Origin: Protopterus annectens
Taxonomy: Eukaryota > Chordata > Ceratodontiformes > Protopteridae
DNA: 64,000 nucleotides
Reading direction: 5' to 3'
NCBI RefSeq assembly: GCF_019279795.1
Contig: NC_056749.1
Span: 573,208,855 to 573,272,854 of the forward strand
Part shown: positions 54,440 through 64,000 of the stretch, piece by piece
Position numbering within the stretch: the first letter of the stretch is position 1
Layout of the letters: each line of letters opens with the position of its first letter
Notes under the pieces: model-generated
The model's database searches: none
Seen by the model: the letters and a program-made list of their open reading frames with translations, nothing else
Told to the model about the DNA's origin: nothing
Position numbers and translations under genes: made by a program

Positions 54440-54758
54440 GTGGTGCTGCATGAAATAATCGAGGAAGACAGACTCAAGGCTACCTGTAAAGAATACTACC
54501 CAAAACAAACAAAAAAAGTGTTCAATCTGCACCAGCACTAGCTCAGCAGCACTACGCGGGTATTAATGAATGTACTAAGGATGTAAGACAATTTTGTATG
54601 AGGCGGGGGCTATTTTTTTTTTTGGCTTCTTCTCATCTACGGGGTTGATGTATTTTCTGGCTATTATCACAATCTCCAAGACAGTTCTTAAGGCAACATA
54701 ATTTAAAATCTAAATCAGAAACATTTTGCTAGCAGTTACCATACCTATGACTTATAAA
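54439..54758 (+). repeat. Right ~320-bp target duplication of PLE family 2
   Basis: 320 bases matching 48593-48914. Downstream DNA then continues as unrelated flank (AGGTTAAGTTTGC). Confidence 0.82.
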
Positions 54759-56635
54759 AGGTTAAGTTTGCTCATGTTTTTTATCGCCCTCACTATGACG
54801 TCTCTGAATCAAACTAGTTGTACACAACCCGAGTGGCCCCGCGTATTAATAGCTAAGTTACCAAACGACAACACTAGGCTAATACCCTCATATACCCCCA
54901 AAAGAGCAGAAGTTTGCCTATTTGAGAGTGATATAAAGCCAAATTTATCGACCATTCCTGTGTGTAAAAGGTTTCCTAGTCAAACAGCTTAAATGGGCAT
55001 TTCCACTCTACCCATAATAAAACAGTATAGATCACCAAGAATGCCATTTCCTAAATGATGCCTATGATTTACTGACACATTTTAATTAAATTTGCATCAC
55101 ATCGATTTAACCGTGATCCTTATTGATTATATTACTTATTTAATGACTCAACACAGGTCTGCATTGTTTTGAATATTTCGCAAAGGTCCCATGCATAATC
55201 ATTCAAATGGCTTTTCTACAAAGAATTTCCATAAAAGCACAACCTTTCGACCAGTACATCTGTTTTAGGTCTAATGGCTGAGGCTGACTATATAACATAC
55301 GAGCCGTATAGACTCTCATATATTTCTTACAGATATGACTGATGGCATGATAAGAGGCAATAGTTTTATTAAAAGTTTTTTAACGCCATTTTGGAAATCA
55401 GAGCATAATACAATTAAACTAGCATACTTCTATAAATAACTTGATTAATACATGATCGGAAATAGTACGCATGAACTGCTGGAAGGTGACTTTTCGGAAC
55501 AAATGCATTAATGGATTCCACTGTACCATTGTTTTCATATTACTTGTTTTCTGTTTTTAATGAATTAATCCAGGAAAAAATTAAGTTAACATTGAAAATA
55601 CAGTATTTATTTTATTTATATATTTAAGCTTGTACCTGGGCTGTACACTCATCTCGGTAGACAAATTCCAGGCATCACCCGGGTAATTGCAATCACAAAT
55701 AAAAAAAAAAAAATGTATGACAGACTCTGGAAAGCCACTCATCAAAGTCAATGAATACATTAAATAATAAAAAGGCTTTAGTTCCTGATTGTGGAAAACC
55801 AAGATAAAATATTAGTGCAACACAATAAAGTGCAAAGTACGACGACAAGCAACCTTTTCAAAAACAGTTGTACATATTTAAAAACAAAAGTAAAAGTTTA
55901 TCTGCTATATGCAGTAATGAGCGTGTTGGCTGTTCCGTTCCCCAAATCTTCGTTCTTGCTTTCATACAAAAATGTATTTTTTTCTCATTCTTTTCAAATA
56001 ACAGAAATACAAGGACTTGCGATTTTTTTTTATAAATAATGTTAGGTTTTACCTGCAAAGCAACGTAGAATCAAGTTGGGAGATAGGACTGTCTGAAGCT
56101 AAGAACAGAAGCAGTGAGAAGTCTTCCACAGGGAAGCAAATAAGGACTGGAATAAAGGTTTGCATGCTTTTTAAGAACATGGAATGCCAAGGGAGGGTTT
56201 GTAGCAACGTCATTAATGAAGTCACAAACAGGGCGGTCATATGCTAAGTGAGGGGCAGGGTTTGAGCTTCGGTCCGAGGCAGAAACGGCTTTGTAAGAAC
56301 GGCATAGTGCCCCTTTAAGGCAGCTTCTCTGCTTAGGCAGAATCCCAAAATATTTCAAGAAAGATATCACTTTAATCAAGGAAGAAGTGAGTTCTTGTTT
56401 GTAACTGTCATTGACTCTAGACATTTCCTTTGATTTTGTACAGCAGCAAATCCTTCAGTAGCTCCTGGCAGTTGTCTGTTAATTTCAAACTAAAACAAAT
56501 AAAGGCAGAGCCTGTCATTTTCATACAGAAAATACAGTTCATAAAATGAACTGCAAAGACTAACCTGCATTTCAAAGAGCAGGAAACTTGCCTTTCATCA
56601 ATACGTTGTTAAATGCTACTTTTTCTCCTTCGCTG
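54759..56635. other. No gene recognised
   Basis: AT-rich flank; short ORFs without motifs. Confidence 0.4.
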
Positions 56636-57185
56636 TTCATAGGTTCATAGGTTCATACTAGGCTATCTGTCCTAGGGCATTTATAAGCCTAGCCAGAGTA
56701 TGTTTGGCTTTCGCCACCCATTTTAAATGAATTTTGCTATGCCCTTTTTCGAGGTTAGTATACTGTGCCTCTCTCTAACAGTGACACAGAAGTGATACCC
56801 AGGGTAAACCTACGATCTCCCATCCCCTCATCAAGATTCCTCTTGAAGAGAGTCAATGAGGGACTCTGCCTAACCTGGACTGGGATTTTATTCCAGAGTG
56901 AAGGAAGCCTCTGGGTTATGAATCTGTCCCTCCAGCATGTCCTATTTATTTCAGTGCTGAGGTTCAAGTCTCTCGAGCGTGTAGCTCGATGGGATTTGGA
57001 TTTTTTGAGGTGCAGCATGTCCCTTAATTCCGGGTTGGACATGGCTTTATACTTCAGGCACAGGTCGCCTCTGAGCAGGTGGTATGCCACTGAGTAGAGC
57101 TGGAGTTTCTTTAACCAGGCAGCATATGGCATCTGTTTGAGCCCTTTGATCCTCTTGGTGAGGTACTTTTGGGTGTAGACTTGTG
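56636..57185 (-). mobile_element. CR1 3'-end fragment
   Basis: Minus strand: RT C-terminus (MPYAAWLKKLQLYSVAYHLL, SNPELRDMLHLKKSKSH, INRTCWRDRFITQRLP) in a fairly open frame 57132-56755, then 3' UTR and the CTATGAACCTATGAAC end. Confidence 0.85.
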
Positions 57186-58055
57186 AAAAGCCTTGTTCTT
57201 AGGTTAGAGAAGATGAGGCAGGAAAAATAAATAATAAAGCTGGTTGTAAATGGGTGTTAGAATTTTTCTCCTTATCTTATACTATGCTGTTTATATCCAT
57301 GTGGAATTTGTTCCAAAGGGCTTGTTGTCTTTCTTGTGACATTACTCTTCCTGGCAATACTGCTGCACTTTGGATTGCTTTCTGTAAGAGGGATTGGGTT
57401 TTTGTTGAACAGTTCATTTCATATTTAGGGGTGACAGTACTGGATATCGGTTTTATGTTTTGTATTATTTTACTGTTTTCCTCCAAGCATTAAAACAATG
57501 TCAGACATGGGATGACAAACAGAAATAACATATCCAAACTGGTAACTAAAACTGGGCCCATTGCATCCCTTTGAAAAGGCTATGCACATTAGCAGGAAAG
57601 CATCCTGATCTCAGTACAAGAAGCTAGAGTGTTAGATCAAGCATCAGTTTCATAGACGCATTTTATTCAGAGAGAAACTAATTCAAGAGGTCAGGAGGTA
57701 ATTCTAGCACTGTACATGTCAATGGTCAGGACATAAATGGAATTTTATGCACGGGCGTATTATTTTTCCAGTAAAGGCATCAAAAACTACTTGAAATTGT
57801 ACAAAGGAAGGGGGGAAACAATGTTGAGACACTTCAGTAGCGTACACAGAGAAAACTGTGGAGCTGGGTTTAATCACCCTTGTTAGGAGGATGAGGTATT
57901 ATACTGATGTTGAAAATAAAATAGGGGTACTATAGTAGACTCAAATTTGACGGTAACAACAGAAAGAGAATAGGACTTGCAACCACACAGCTGAAGTCAT
58001 TTACTTCAATCCAGATATAAAGGGAATCTTTTTTTTGAAAGGTTGCTTCATAGGG
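57186..58055. other. No gene recognised
   Basis: Non-coding spacer; nothing supportable. Confidence 0.4.
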
Positions 58056-58059
58056 ATTT

Positions 58060-58195
58060 ACTAGGCATGAGGTTCAGCTCACCACTGAGAAACCTCATCC
58101 AATTTTTCAACTACCACAGACATTGGCTGGTTATGTGATTTGCTCAAAGTTAGACAGTAGGCTGAGACTCAACCCTGGACCCCAGGAAACTGCTT
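58060..58195 (-). repeat. MIR/CORE-SINE-like element
   Basis: Minus strand: a B-box-like GGGTTGAGTCTC followed by CTACTGTCTAACTTTGAGCA and AATCACATAACCAGCC. This mirrors the MIR core (gggttcgaatcc, then ...tgtgaccttgggcaa, then gtcacttaacc). Old and diverged; no A-box confirmed. Confidence 0.55.
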
Positions 58196-58199
58196 ATTA

Positions 58200-59020
58200 A
58201 CAGTTTATAGCTTTAATTCTGTGGACTGTATCTCAAGTGAAGTTTTCCAGAATGTGTGGACCACATTGTGCAAAGGAAAGGGCATATAAGTATCATAGTG
58301 TGTCTCTATCAGAAAGTAGTACTACACATGACTCAACCTCCACCTACTATGCAGTTGCTTTGCCATGCAGGATGATGAAATAACTTCCAATCATAACACC
58401 AAAGAAACTGCCATGAAACAGCATGTTAAGACAACATTATAAGTGTCTTTACTATTGTCAGTATAGCACACCATTTGGGGGAATTACATACACACTAAGA
58501 AAATACAAGGTATATTATCAGGCTTTCATAGCTTTTGAATGGATTTTCTCTCTCATTAAATGGCATTTCTACTAGAAAAAAGGTGCATCTTTATAACCAA
58601 GAATTTCCCAAAATCTGTGTCTAACACAAAACAATGGATTTTTTTATGACAAAAATGAATTTCAAAAGAGCTGCTCTTTGGTTTATGTTGAAAATACAAG
58701 GCATTAGCACATCTTCACAAGGTAATTTTCCATCATGGCCCAGTACAGCAAAGAGCAATGAACTCTAATGATGACATTATCACTTGGCAAATCTTTAACT
58801 CTACTGAATATTATCCACCCAACTCCAACTCCAGTGCACATCCACCTCCCCACTCCTCCAACATGCTTACAGACATGCACTTACATATATGCAATAATGA
58901 AAGCTGATTTTTAAATTAAAAAATGCTAAGTACCTACTTAGTATTACCTTAAAATACTTAGTCCAGGGACTTTTTCTGCAGAAATTCTACAGTGGCAGGC
59001 CACAATCAAACCTATATGTG
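58200..59020. other. No gene recognised
   Basis: AT-rich DNA with no supportable feature. Confidence 0.4.
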
Positions 59021-59021
59021 G

Positions 59022-59466
59022 CAAATGGGTCTATATTAAAACCATGAAAGCTTACAAATACGAATACAAGTACACTGACACATAAACATTGAAGTACAAC
59101 AAGAGCGAAATACATAATCGGCAAAAATCAGAACGCCAATCGTATTTCCTTGGCCAGCAGGGTGATCATGGGGATGAGGAAATATATCCTTTTTCCTAAT
59201 ATAGTGCGATCTTGAAATTGGTATATTAAAGTAGTGGGGGTGTGGGGAGGGGTGCAGGGGGGCTTGCACTCCTGCAAAAGTGTGTTTATTAAAGTTTGTT
59301 TAGTTAGGTTTTCCTTACCTGTATGCCGCTGTTGTTTTACAAAATACGTTCGACATTGTAATTTTCTCTGATTACATATTTCACACTTGTACTTTGACGT
59401 TTGTGTGTCGATGTATTTGCATTTGCGTTTGTGAGCTTTCATTGTTTTAATATAGACCCACGGCAA
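59022..59466. repeat. Fold-back repeat: ~120-bp imperfect inverted arms, ~195-bp spacer
   Basis: 59022-59145 and 59341-59466 are inverted copies (both read GGGTCTATATTAAAAC, ATGAAAGCT, ACAAA, then CGTATTT at the inner end). About 75% identical by eye. Family unknown; could be a MITE-like element or an inverted dimer of a short repeat. Confidence 0.65.
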
Positions 59467-59884
59467 GTAACATGCTGTATTAAGTAATTTAATGTCATAC
59501 TATTTTTCAAAGTTAGATGGAGGCCAAATATTTGGAATTAGAATCAACAGAGAGAGAGAGAGACTGTGGTATTTGTAGGCTGAAGAAAATGAAAAGCAGC
59601 GTCAACATGAGAGGGAGATGCTGACCCTTTGCCAGGGTCATGGAGGTAATGGGGAATGGAATAATTGAACCCCAGAAGCAATAAAGGACAGTAAACTCCT
59701 TCCACAGTTTACAGAGGGTGATACTTTTTATAGTTTTATTCTTGTATTTGAAAGGATATGTAAACAGTATAATATTGACCAAGGGCTCTGGTATGGTTCT
59801 TGACACCCTTACTCCATGGTAAAGCTGTAACTACTGTTTCTAAATTGTCTGACATTGACTCTTAACTATGACAAAATAAAGAAA
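59467..59884. other. No gene recognised
   Basis: Spacer before the Gmr1-like gag. An LTR could lie here but none was recognised. A short AGAG microsatellite is at 59550. Confidence 0.4.
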
Positions 59885-59889
59885 TGTTT

Positions 59890-60776
59890 ACTAGAATGTT
59901 TTGTGTTAACACCTGAAGATTACAGAAAAAAGATTTGTGAGCATAAACACAAGGCAAATGAATGTGTATGAGATTATATTCTTGACTTAAGCACTTACTT
60001 TCATAGGTGGGTGAGTGGGTATCAGGTCACCACTTTTGAAGGACTGGCAGACCTTTTGTTGAGAGAACAAGACATTAGCACTTTGACTGAGGGCATGAGA
60101 ATCTGGTTGGCAGACTGGGAGAGTAACTTTGCAGAGAACCTGGGGAAAAAATGGGATCTCTACTTAACGTGGAGGGCATCACTGCATAAGAAGGGGATAC
60201 CCAGTGCTGCTAAGGGATACAAGGGAACCCATGATGGGCAGCCTAAAACACCTCAACAGAGTCTACCAGTAACAGGGGAAGCTACTAGTTCAGGTCCATG
60301 GCCAGGATCAGGGGTTAAATGCTTTAAATGTAACCAGTGGGGCCATGTAGCATACAGATGTCCATGGACGCAAGGAGGGGAACAAAAGGTGGGGCAGCCA
60401 GCAAGTGGGAATAACAGTATGCCAGTGGCAAGTTGTCTGGAGACAACAGGGGTACCAAACTATCACCGGAGTATATATCTGATCTTTGTGGATGGAAAAC
60501 AAGCGACTGATAAGAGATACATAGCCTCTGACATAACTATTGTGAAGCCTACTGTAGTCAAAGAGGAGCAGTATTTGCTTGGGAAGTCCACTCCAGTCAG
60601 GGCTTTAGGAGGGACCCCATTCAAAATGTCTTTGGCCAGGGCTCATTTTGACTGGGAGGCTGAAAAAGGAAGGAAGCAAGTAGGTGTATTTCAGGATATC
60701 CCACCAGAGGTCTTGATAGGGAATGATTTTGATAATGCAGTACCTTGTGTGCATGCAGTTACACACAGTCAGGCTT
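59890..60776 (+). pseudogene. Gag/protease of the Gmr1-like element
   Basis: Frame begins before 60011: LTPEDYRKKI, TGA at 59969-59971, then YILDLSTYFHRWVSG, TFEGLADLLLREQDIST and LTEGMRIWLADW. This is the pattern of a SCAN domain, thought to derive from Gmr1-like capsids. A Pro/Gly linker is followed by CFKCNQWGHVAYRC (CCHC zinc knuckle for RNA packaging). The remainder aligns with a retroviral-type aspartic protease (ASDITIV, VLIGNDFD), but the catalytic DTG/DSG is not intact. Confidence 0.72.
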
Positions 60777-61169
60777 GAAGACAGGCATGTGGGTCTGGTA
60801 GCCTGTGGGAGACCCAATCAGACCACACACCTAAAGGCAGGGCTGGTGAGGTGGCTATTTCAGGGAGGGAGCTACCCTGTAACAGTGAGCCTGAAGGTGA
60901 GCCACAGCTACTGGTAGGTACTGATGTTCCCTTGGAAAGAGTGACTGCAGGTGTAGGGGTGAGTGGTAGTACCCAGGGTGGCAGTGAGGCACTGCTGTCT
61001 GACAATACCAGATTTCCTGTGGAAGGGGAGCTGGGAAGAAATAAAAAGATAGAGCTGAGACAGGTTCAGCTCTCAGACCCTATCATAAGGGGAGGTGGCT
61101 AGGGAGGTGCCTGATTCTCAATGAAAAGGGAGTCTGTATACTGGAACAATGGGTTACTGTATAGAGATT

Positions 61170-62349
61170 GAACCCCTGAGGACGGGCTAGAGGCTGAGGT
61201 AATACAGCAGTTGCTTGTGCTCAGACCCTACCAACTGGCATTTCTAGCCATAGCCCATGACATTGCTTTTGCAGGTCATATGGGCATAAAGTGTATCAAG
61301 AGACATATTATGCAGAACTTTTATTGGCCTGGGATTGCAAGGGATGTAACAGGGTACTGCAGGACCTGTGAGTAGTGCCAAAAGTTAGGCAAGGCAGGAG
61401 ACAAAGTCAAAGCTCCTTTTGATGCCTTTGCCTGTGATTAAGGAGCCATTTCAGAGGGTAGCTATGGGCAATTTATGGGGTGTCTGAGTAACCTAAGTTC
61501 CACAGGGAATAAATATATCCTGGTGGTAGTAGATTATGCTACTAGATACCCTGAAGAGGTGGCTCTGTCCTCCATCGCGGTAAGTGTCAAATGCTTTGTT
61601 AGATATTTTCAGCAGTGTAGGTTTCCTTGAGAGAAATACTGACTGACAGAGGTGCCAATTTCATGTCAGACCTGCTCGCTTGTCTGTGGAAGCACTGTGA
61701 GGTGAAGCACCTAAAGACCTCCCCCTACCATTCCCAGACTAATTATCTTGTGGAGAGGTTAAACTCTACACTAAAGACCATGCTGCGGGCATTTGCAGAC
61801 CAGTTTAAGAGACAGTGGGACAAATATTTGCCCCATCTTCTGTTTCCACACAGAGAGGTACCACAGGAATCCACAGGTTTTTCATCCTTTGATTTGCTGT
61901 AAGGGCATAGGGTGAAGGGGACCTATACATCTGATCTGTGATGAGTTGGAAAGTGAGTGTGAATCGCACAAGGAGGCTGTTGTAGCACATGTTTTAAACC
62001 TCAGGACAAGGCTTAAGTAGTTCATGGGCTTGGCCCAGGAGAGCCTGCAGTAGCCCAACAGCAGAAGGAGGTCTTGTATGACAGGAATGCTTGAAACCAA
62101 GAGTATGTTGTGGGATAGCAAGTTATGGTTCTCATTCCTGTCAGACACAATAAGCTGCAGCTAGCTTGTGAGGGACCCTTCAAAGTGGTAAGGAAGGTCA
62201 GTGATGTTAACTACATGGTAGAACTGCTAGGCAGAAAGCAGGGGCACAAACTGCACCATATTAACTTGATGAACCCTTACCATGACAGGGAGGCCCTGGT
62301 GCAAGTATTTGCAGTGGATGGAAGGAGGAGACTGAGGGGGATCTGGTGA
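61170..62349 (+). pseudogene. Integrase of the Gmr1-like element, broken
   Basis: HHCC zinc domain: AHDIAFAGHMGIKCIKRH, FYWPGIARDVTGYCRTC then a TAG near 61373 and CQK. Core: ILTDRGANFMSDLL (second Asp), SPYHSQTNYLVERLNSTLK (catalytic Glu). C-terminal GPY/F-like: ACEGPFKVVRKV and KLHHINLMNPYH. Several frameshifts and stops. Confidence 0.78.
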
Positions 62350-62399
62350 CTGATCTCCTCAGTGAGGCTTGGACTGACACGTCATTGTAAAGGGTAGCA

Positions 62400-62920
62400 A
62401 TGTTCCAGTGGCTATCCCCTACCCAGGTTCCAGAAATCAGAGGAGTTTTGCAAGAGTTTTGGGGCATATTCACACAGAAATCTGGGTGCACCCACATGGT
62501 GCAGCACCATATGGATACAAATCCCCAGAGGTCTATCAAGTGGGCCCCTTACAGAGTGACTGAGCAACTCAGACATACTCTGAGGGAGGAGATACAGGAA
62601 ATGTTAGAAATGAGGGTAATCCAGGAGTCCAGCAGTCCCTGGGCATCCCCAGTGGTGCTGCTACCAAAGAAAGATGGCAGTACCAGGTTTTGTGTAAACT
62701 ACAGAAAACTAAATAGTCACACAGAGTCAGATGCTTACCCCATGCCTAGGACAGATGAAGCATTAATGCCCCAGTGACCTTCGAGAGGCTGATAGATTGT
62801 ATCCTAGCAGGAGCAGAAGATTATGTCCTTGCTTACCTGGATGATATTGCCATTTACAGCCATTCCTAACACCTTCAGCATGTCAGAGAGGTCTTGGGAA
62901 GACTGCAAAAAGCAGGGTTA
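62400..62920 (+). pseudogene. Reverse transcriptase of the Gmr1-like element, internally deleted
   Basis: RT start is clear: CTHMVQHHMDT, YRVTEQLRHTLREEI, SSPWASPVVLLPKKDGST and RFCVNYRKLN. At about 62770 it jumps to APVTFERLIDCIL and AYLDDIAIYSH (motif C, YLDD), so roughly 60 residues including motif A are missing. It stops being recognisable near 62920; RNase H is absent. Confidence 0.78.
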
Positions 62921-63165
62921 ACCTCTTCTCTTCTAGTATCATCTGTTGCAATATTAATTTCAATAGTTATAATACAGTCTGTCATACACATGTATTTCTT
63001 TTTCTGTCCAGTAAGACACACTGTTGGTACATTTTTAACACAAGCAGCTTTACAAATATATTTTTCAACAGAAGCATCTATGCAAATCAGTTTGATATGC
63101 AAATGACATAGAATTCTTTACAAAACTCCAGTTAACTATGCTGGCATATGTTGCACATCTACAGC
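62921..63165. other. No gene recognised
   Basis: AT-rich break between the Gmr1-like and CR1 remnants. Confidence 0.4.
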
Positions 63166-63169
63166 CCTA

Positions 63170-64000
63170 CTTCTCCTGGCATAACTGGTAATACCGCTCT
63201 TCATCACAATAAGTACAACTTCTATGGGGCTGGATAACATACAAAGCTGACTACTGACTAGCATGAAACAGGACCTGTCAAACCCACCCTATAGAGGCTA
63301 TTCAGTATCATTCTCCAAACAGGATCTGTGCCAGAGAAATGGAGAACAGCAACAGTTATTCCCCTGCACAATGGTGGGGCATTAATGAATTCAGGCTATT
63401 ATAGACTCACGTTTGATCAGCCTCATCTGTAAGGCTATAGAGAGAATTATTATGGAATTAATAAATAAGGACATAAGTAATCTACTGACACTTGACCCAA
63501 GCTAGTTTGGTTTTGTCAAGGGAAGATTCTGCCTGCTTAACCTAGTCAACTTTTTTTGACAAGGTTAATGAAGGAATGGATTATGGAAAATCAGTAGACA
63601 TCATATATCTAGACCTCAGAAATCCATTTGACATTATCCCATATTTCAATAATGTTGATAAACTCTCCCAACTACTGTAAATATTAATCCCTACATAACT
63701 CACTGGACAGCAAATTGGCTTACAAGTGGAAGTCAGGAAATGAAGGTAGGTTGCTCTACCTCCTCCAAAAGCCCTACCACTACTGGTATACTCCAGAGTT
63801 CAGTCCTTGGCCGCTCCTCTTTCACATTTACTTCAAAGCTATTAAGGGTTTGTGGCTGAACAAGTTTGCAGATGTCTGTAAAATTGGTGCCATCATAAAA
63901 ACTGTCCATGGGGCACCAAGGTCCTCCAAGAAGGCCTTTCAAGCTGGTATCATAACCATGGACTAACACTAAATGCCAACAAATGTATAATAGTCTCCTT
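63170..64000 (+). mobile_element. Old CR1-related RT remnant, runs off the window
   Basis: Broken frames with PEKWRTATVIPLHNGG, LICKAIERIIMELINKDIS, FGFVKGRFCLLNL and LWLNKFADVCKIGAI (FADD degraded to FADV). More diverged than the other CR1 copies, so possibly a different CR1 subfamily. Confidence 0.72.

Larger units (their letters stand above)
59885..62920 (+). mobile_element. Gmr1-like Ty3/gypsy retrotransposon remnant (gag, PR, IN, then RT)
   Basis: Order read along the plus strand: SCAN-like capsid and CCHC knuckle, protease remnant, integrase (HHCC, DDE, C-terminal region), then reverse transcriptase. Integrase before RT is the Ty1/copia-like order known within Ty3/gypsy only for Gmr1-type elements of deuterostomes. 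Many stops and a deletion in RT; no LTRs found. Confidence 0.75.

Noticed and set aside
59036..59466. Minus-strand ORF with a YKCEICNQRKLQC motif, zinc-finger-like
   Set aside because: Spacing does not fit C2H2 or another known finger, and the ORF spans the arms of a fold-back repeat, so it is probably chance.
1..64000. CRISPR arrays, bacterial operons or ribosome binding sites
   Set aside because: Spliced exons, LINE/SINE/PLE content and no repeat-spacer pattern show eukaryotic DNA.

Overview
This window is eukaryotic, almost certainly vertebrate, repeat-rich DNA. It contains spliced exons with GT/AG junctions, CR1- and L2-type LINEs, a MIR/CORE-like SINE, a tRNA-SINE with a CR1-like tail, three lineages of Penelope-like elements (PLEs), DIRS-like debris, a Gmr1-like Ty3/gypsy element and Kolobok-type transposase genes. 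That combination suggests a fish, lungfish or amphibian with a large genome. This is an inference from repeat content and I cannot name the species. I see no convincing single-copy housekeeping gene; nearly everything recognisable is a mobile element or transposase-derived.

Layout. 1.0-6.9 kb: plus-strand THAP/Kolobok-type transposase pseudogene (gene A), with a THAP exon, two small exons and one large catalytic exon. That large exon is split at codon resolution by a 2.7-kb palindrome made of two inverted 5'-truncated PLE copies, each ending in a hammerhead ribozyme and flanked by a 13-bp target duplication. 7.7-10.2 kb: DIRS-like gag ORF between diverged direct repeats, running into a 45-bp minisatellite. 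13.8 kb: tRNA-SINE. 15.6-18.6 kb: CR1 with an intact RT reading frame. 19.9-22.4 kb: minus-strand P2X7-C-like gene (gene C). 25.0-29.8 kb: minus-strand, at least 12-exon Kolobok-related transposase gene (gene B), decayed by a frameshift and a lost splice donor. 31.2-33.0 kb: L2-like LINE. 33-47 kb: CR1 copies in both orientations, including a near-complete minus copy at 36.4-41.0 kb, with PLE tails inserted. 48.6-54.8 kb: tandem PLE (complete unit plus pseudo-LTR) with hammerheads in both repeats, flanked by an unusually long (~320 bp) direct repeat of target DNA. 56.6 kb: CR1 3' end. 58-59.5 kb: MIR-like SINE and a fold-back repeat. 59.9-62.9 kb: Gmr1-like retrotransposon with SCAN-like gag and integrase upstream of reverse transcriptase. 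63.2-64 kb: old CR1 RT running off the window.

How parts relate. Genes B and C lie on the same strand and are not interrupted by each other; they may be the transposase and accessory gene of one element or two domesticated genes. The PLE copies are the most informative objects: they show self-cleaving RNA motifs, pseudo-LTR tandem structure, inverted-dimer insertion and long target duplication side by side. The likely ages differ. The 48.9-54.4 kb PLE looks young, with near-identical repeats and only one stop in its polymerase. Gene A, the Gmr1-like element and most CR1 copies are degraded. All exon boundaries come from reading splice signals and frame by eye; no alignment or search was run.
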